From DAOOOU01 sp964435635 (GTDB lineage Bacteria > Bacillota_I > Bacilli_A > RF39 > UBA660): a DNA stretch of 16,709 bases. Positions 13,537-16,709 of this stretch are shown piece by piece. The stretch lies in contig CAYSZU010000019.1 in assembly GCA_964435635.1 (NCBI GenBank), forward strand, positions 1 through 16,709. The letters are read 5' to 3'. Positions within the stretch are counted from its first letter, which is position 1. Every line of letters begins with the position of its first letter. The notes beneath the pieces were generated by a model that saw only the letters and a program-made list of their open reading frames with translations, ran no database searches and had not been told where the DNA came from. Both the position numbers and the translations under genes were made by a program.

Positions 13537-15441
13537 ATGACAAAATATGATGAGAGTTCAATTAAGATTTTAGAAGGCTTAGATGCCGTTAGAAAAAGAC
13601 CGGCCATGTATATTGGTTCGACTGACAAAAGAGGATTACACCATTTAATATGGGAAATTGTTGATAATGCAGTAGATGAAGTAATAAATGGTTTTGGTAA
13701 TTATATTAAAATTATTATGAATAAAGATAATAGTATTACCGTTACTGATACTGGTAGAGGTGTTCCAGTTGGAATTCACGAAAGTGGTAAAAGTACCCCA
13801 GAAGTAATATATACTATTTTACATGCCGGGGGAAAGTTTTCGGAATCCGGCTATAAAGTGTCTGGTGGTTTACACGGGGTAGGTGCTTCAGTCGTAAATG
13901 CTTTAAGTCAATATCTGGATGTTACTATTTATCGTGATGGAGCGATTAGTAATATTCGTTTTCATGATGGGGGAAAAGTTAAAACCCCTTTAAAAAAAAT
14001 CGGCACGACAAATAAAACCGGTACTACTGTAACTTTTTTACCTGATCAAGAGATATTTAAAAATTGCTCATTTTCTTACACAACAATTTGTGAAAGAATG
14101 CAAGAGTGTGCTTTTTTATTAAAAAATTTAACCGTTGAAGTAGTTGATGAAATTGAAAATAGAAATATTAGTTATCATTATGAATCCGGCTTAGTTAATT
14201 TTGTTGAGTATATAAACGAAGATAAAAAAGTTATCCATCCGGTATTAAATTTTAGTAATTTAAAAAATAAGATGAGTGTTGAGATTGCTTTGCAATACAC
14301 GGAGACTTTTAATGAAAACATTATTTCTTTTGTTAATAATGTCAAAACAGTTGATGGTGGTAGTCATGAAGTTGGTTTTAAAACCGGCATTACAAAAGCT
14401 TTTAATGATTATGCTAAGAATAATAATTTATTGAAAGCTAAAGATGGCACCTTTGAAGGTACTGATGTTCGTGAAGGCCTTTGTGCAATTATTAATTTAC
14501 AGATTCCCGAAAATTTATTGCAATTTGAAGGTCAAACTAAAGGCCGTTTAGGTACTCCAGAAGCGAGAAGTGTTGTTGAGAATGTTGTTTATGATAATTT
14601 AAAGTTCTTTTTAGAAGAAAATAAAGAAACGGCCTTAAAGATTATTGAAAAAGCAAGTCGCAGTAAAACTGCGCGGGAAGCAGCCAGAAAAGCGCGGGAA
14701 GAAGCTCGTAATGGGAAAGATAAGAAAGCCCTTGAAAAAAAATTATCAGGGAAATTAGTCCCGGCCCAGGCCAAGAATCCCCAGATTAATGAATTATTCT
14801 TAGTTGAAGGTGATTCGGCATTAGGAAGTGCTAAACAAGCCAGAGATCGTAAATACCAAGCTATCTTACCACTTCGTGGTAAAGTAGTTAATGCCGAAAA
14901 ATCAAGTCAAGCTGATGTCTTTGGCAGTGAAGAGTTAAATACGATTATTCATACCGTTGGGGCTGGGGTTGGTAGTGACTTCACTGTTAAAGATTCTAAT
15001 TATGCTAAAGTTATTATTTTAACTGATGCTGATGATGATGGGGCCCATATCCAAGTCTTATTATTAACATTTTTTTATCGTTATATGAAACCGTTAATTG
15101 AAGCAGGTAAGTTATATATTGCGATGCCTCCTTTGTTTGCCGTAACAACGGCTGATAAAAAAAGGTATTATTTCTGGACCACCGAAGAGGTCAAAGAATT
15201 TACTAATGGTAAAAGCGGTTATAAGTTAAAAAGGTTTAAAGGATTAGGTGAAATGAATCCGGATCAATTAGAAGAAACAACAATGAATCCTGATCAACGA
15301 AACTTAATTAAAGTTAATATTGGTGATGCTGCTCTAGCCGAAAAAAGGGTAACAGTTCTAATGGGTGATGCTGTTGAGCCACGAAAAGAATGGATTAATG
15401 AAAATGTTGAATTTTCATTAGAAGACAACTACATTATTTAG
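13537..15441 (+). CDS. parE: DNA topoisomerase IV subunit B
   Basis: ParE is the ATPase subunit of topoisomerase IV, which separates linked daughter chromosomes. The 634 residues show the GHKL ATPase site (E40 and N44 in EIVDNAVDE, D71 in DTGRGVP, GGLHGVGASVVNAL from 110). Then come the transducer domain and the TOPRIM metal site (E424 in VEGDSA; D497, D499, D501 in TDADDDG). AREAARKAREEARNGK at 379-394 and AHIQVLLLTFFYRYMKPLIE are typical of ParE rather than GyrB, and parC follows. TOPRIM reads EGDSALGSAK where EGDSAGGSAK is usual (L429). The ATG at 13537 is chosen over the one at 13525 because GGTGA (13527-13531) then serves as ribosome binding site and the same leader before parC cannot be coding. 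Four extra residues would result from 13525. Confidence 0.95.
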   Translation: MTKYDESSIKILEGLDAVRKRPAMYIGSTDKRGLHHLIWEIVDNAVDEVINGFGNYIKIIMNKDNSITVTDTGRGVPVGIHESGKSTPEVIYTILHAGGKFSESGYKVSGGLHGVGASVVNALSQYLDVTIYRDGAISNIRFHDGGKVKTPLKKIGTTNKTGTTVTFLPDQEIFKNCSFSYTTICERMQECAFLLKNLTVEVVDEIENRNISYHYESGLVNFVEYINEDKKVIHPVLNFSNLKNKMSVEIALQYTETFNENIISFVNNVKTVDGGSHEVGFKTGITKAFNDYAKNNNLLKAKDGTFEGTDVREGLCAIINLQIPENLLQFEGQTKGRLGTPEARSVVENVVYDNLKFFLEENKETALKIIEKASRSKTAREAARKAREEARNGKDKKALEKKLSGKLVPAQAKNPQINELFLVEGDSALGSAKQARDRKYQAILPLRGKVVNAEKSSQADVFGSEELNTIIHTVGAGVGSDFTVKDSNYAKVIILTDADDDGAHIQVLLLTFFYRYMKPLIEAGKLYIAMPPLFAVTTADKKRYYFWTTEEVKEFTNGKSGYKLKRFKGLGEMNPDQLEETTMNPDQRNLIKVNIGDAALAEKRVTVLMGDAVEPRKEWINENVEFSLEDNYII

Positions 15442-15451
15442 TTGTCTTTTT
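15422..15451 (+). terminator. parE terminator, inside the coding end
   Basis: AAGACAACTA (15422-15431), loop CATTATT, TAGTTGTCTT (15439-15448), then T to 15451. The 5' arm encodes the last residues of ParE (EDNY) and the 3' arm contains the TAG stop codon. Confidence 0.85.
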
Positions 15452-15456
15452 AAATG

Positions 15457-15484
15457 TTTACACTAATTATTTTTATGATATAAT
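15457..15484 (+). promoter_or_regulatory. Promoter of the gene between parE and parC
   Basis: TTTACA (15457-15462), 16-base spacer, TATAAT (15479-15484) with TG extension (TGATATAAT). The -35 begins six bases after the T-run of the parE terminator. Confidence 0.75.
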
Positions 15485-15511
15485 TAAGCTATATTATAGG
15501 AGATGATTAAT

Positions 15512-16531
15512 TTGCTAACTAAAAAAGCCCAAACTAAAATTAAATCAAGAATTAGAACTGCCTTTGGGGTCTTATTTTTAATCATATCAGCTTTTATCAT
15601 TGTAGTTAGTATGAGTATCAAGCAAGCGACCCAAAAAACAATCTTAAACTATGAAGAAAATAGTGATGTCTTATATAAAGTTTATTATCATGGTAAAAGT
15701 TATGTTGATAATAATAATGATGAGTATCTTTCTAATCAAATCGAAACAATTAAAACTAATTTTAATTATAATTTTTTAGCTGATGCTAAATTTGATTGTA
15801 ATTATACTTATACTATTACAGGTCATTTAATTGTTAAGGATGGAGCAACAACTATTTGGAATCATGATATTGAAATTCTAAATGAAACCGCGGTGGAAAC
15901 AAAAAAAAGTAATGGGTTTAAGATTATTGAATTCTTTGATCTAGATTATCGGGAATTTGAACAAATAGTCCGTGAAAAAAATCCAAGTTATCAAAGCAGT
16001 TATAAAACTGATTTAATTCTAACCCTAAATATTTTAGTTGATGGTAAGTATCCTAAATATAACGAAAAGATTAAAGGCCAAGCTTCATTAACGATGATAG
16101 TACCATTATTAGAAAATAAAACGAAGATTACAATTGATCATAATAATATTCATGAAGAAAGCGTTCAGGGCATTGAAGATAGTGCAATTAAAAATATCTT
16201 CTTATTCTTAATTGGTTTAATTGTCTTTATTAGTGCGGTTGTTGTTATTATTAATGAGTTTCTTGGGGCAGTCAAAGAAGATAAGAAATTGATTAAGTAT
16301 CGTGCTGCAGTCAAGAATAATATTAAAATGTTAAATGAAGTTGTCCGCCTTAAAAAAGTACCTGATTTAGATGGCAAAACAATTAAGACGGCCCCAGATA
16401 TTAGTATTATCATAGCTGTTCAAAAAGAAGTTAGAACCCCAGTTATTGTCGCTGAGAAAATAAAAAATCAAGAAACCTGGTTTGTTATCTTTCATAATCA
16501 AGTTGCTTATATCTATATCTTAACGAAATAA
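15512..16531 (+). CDS. Two-pass membrane protein resembling the DUF5305 family
   Basis: The 339 residues have membrane segments at about 17-35 and 228-248, an outer domain of about 190 residues between them and a cytoplasmic C-terminus of about 90 residues. The start of the outer domain (NSDVLYKVYYHGKSYVDN, then YNFLADAKFDCNYTYTITG) and the end of the protein (TPVIVAEKIKNQ, AYIYIL) recall DUF5305. This is recognition from memory and uncertain; the family's function is not known. The start is put at the TTG at 15512, nine bases after AGGAG (15498-15502). The ATG at 15503 directly abuts that site and would add three residues. The gene sits between parE and parC, which usually are adjacent, with its own promoter and terminator. 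Confidence 0.75.
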   Translation: MLTKKAQTKIKSRIRTAFGVLFLIISAFIIVVSMSIKQATQKTILNYEENSDVLYKVYYHGKSYVDNNNDEYLSNQIETIKTNFNYNFLADAKFDCNYTYTITGHLIVKDGATTIWNHDIEILNETAVETKKSNGFKIIEFFDLDYREFEQIVREKNPSYQSSYKTDLILTLNILVDGKYPKYNEKIKGQASLTMIVPLLENKTKITIDHNNIHEESVQGIEDSAIKNIFLFLIGLIVFISAVVVIINEFLGAVKEDKKLIKYRAAVKNNIKMLNEVVRLKKVPDLDGKTIKTAPDISIIIAVQKEVRTPVIVAEKIKNQETWFVIFHNQVAYIYILTK

Positions 16532-16544
16532 ATTTAAAGAAACA

Positions 16545-16575
16545 TGTAAAGCGTTTGTCTTTACAGTTTTTTTTT
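16545..16575 (+). terminator. Terminator before parC
   Basis: TGTAAAG (16545-16551), loop CGTTTGT, CTTTACA (16559-16565), one G, then nine T. The loop and 3' arm hold the parC -35, so terminator and promoter are interlaced. Confidence 0.75.
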
Positions 16576-16583
16576 GCTATAAT
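16555..16583 (+). promoter_or_regulatory. parC promoter, extended -10
   Basis: TTGTCT (16555-16560), 17-base spacer made mostly of the terminator T-run, TATAAT (16578-16583) with TG extension (TGCTATAAT). It is followed by the same TTTAATGGTGAAA as before parE. Confidence 0.75.
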
Positions 16584-16601
16584 TTTAATGGTGAAATAAA
16601 A

Positions 16602-16709
16602 ATGGAAGATATCATACAGAAAATTCACGATTATAGTTTAGAAGAAATAATGGGCGAAAGATTTGGTCGTTATTCTAAATATATTATCCAAGACCGAGCT
16701 ATTCCTGAT
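16602..16709 (+). CDS. parC: DNA topoisomerase IV subunit A, N-terminal part, cut by the window edge
   Basis: Only 36 codons are visible (MEDIIQKIHDYSLEEIMGER...). The stretch SKYIIQDRAIPD is the typical N-terminal region of GyrA/ParC before the catalytic tyrosine, and the position downstream of parE decides for ParC, the DNA-cleaving subunit. The ATG at 16602 uses GGTGA (16590-16594) as a weak ribosome binding site. The upstream ATG at 16588 runs into a TAA after three codons and cannot be the start. Confidence 0.9.
   Translation, partial: MEDIIQKIHDYSLEEIMGERFGRYSKYIIQDRAIPD

Noticed and set aside
13525..13539. ATG at 13525 as the parE start
   Set aside because: It would leave no ribosome binding site between the -10 and the start; the same sequence before parC is non-coding.
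14589..14774. Open frame on the - strand within parE
   Set aside because: It mirrors the Ala/Arg/Glu-rich linker of ParE; composition explains the open frame.
13537..15441. GyrB instead of ParE
   Set aside because: The AREAARKAREEARNGK linker, the HIQVLLLTFFYRYMKP stretch and the downstream parC start favour ParE.
16165..16413. Open frame on the - strand in the gene before parC
   Set aside because: It is antisense to a membrane helix and the cytoplasmic part, with no start signals.
1..16709. Genetic code 4 (TGA as Trp)
   Set aside because: Recognised proteins are full length under the standard code and the Trp codons checked are TGG.
1..16709. Mobile elements, CRISPR arrays, tRNA or rRNA genes
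   Set aside because: I saw no transposase, integrase, regularly spaced repeats or tRNA-like cloverleaf in any gap; all gaps are short and explained by promoters and terminators.

Overview
The window is about 16.7 kb of AT-rich, gene-dense bacterial chromosome. Nearly all genes run on the + strand; lexA is the only one on the - strand. The gene set, the strong Shine-Dalgarno sites (AGGAGG, GAGGTGAT) and the order lexA / small SOS gene / tkt / yneF point to a low-GC Bacillota lineage of the Bacilli, perhaps an uncultured gut group. Tryptophan is TGG and no recognised gene is broken by TGA, so the standard bacterial code applies. Still, none of the 15 visible stop codons is TGA.

Layout. (1) 1-2622: the 3' end of one unrecognised gene, then a large single-pass membrane protein with WG-type repeats and closely spaced cysteine pairs. 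(2) 2653-7910: a terminator/promoter junction and priA (replication restart helicase). A promoter in the 28-base gap then drives a tight run of fmt (initiator tRNA formylation), an unknown membrane-anchored protein, lspA (lipoprotein signal peptidase) and rluD-type pseudouridine synthase. (3) 7940-9136: a rhomboid protease with a long N-terminal domain, convergent with lexA and separated from it by one bidirectional terminator. (4) 9135-12362: a divergent SOS control region with two LexA boxes. It drives lexA to the left and a 52-residue membrane protein to the right, in the position of the division inhibitors yneA/sosA. Then come tkt and yneF, as in Bacillus but without yneB, ynzC and sirA. 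(5) 12382-13510: a single-pass, proline/glutamate-rich protein of unknown function with a duplicated helical segment. (6) 13512-16709: parE, a two-pass membrane protein resembling DUF5305, and the first 36 codons of parC.

The main points of interest are the SOS microprotein and its operator layout; the nearly identical promoter-leader modules of parE and parC, which also settle the parE start; the very compact terminator/promoter junctions with extended -10 elements (TGnTATAAT) and leaders of roughly 10-20 bases; and several membrane proteins without an assigned function. I see no tRNA, rRNA, CRISPR array, insertion sequence or prophage, and no gene-free stretch above 300 bases.
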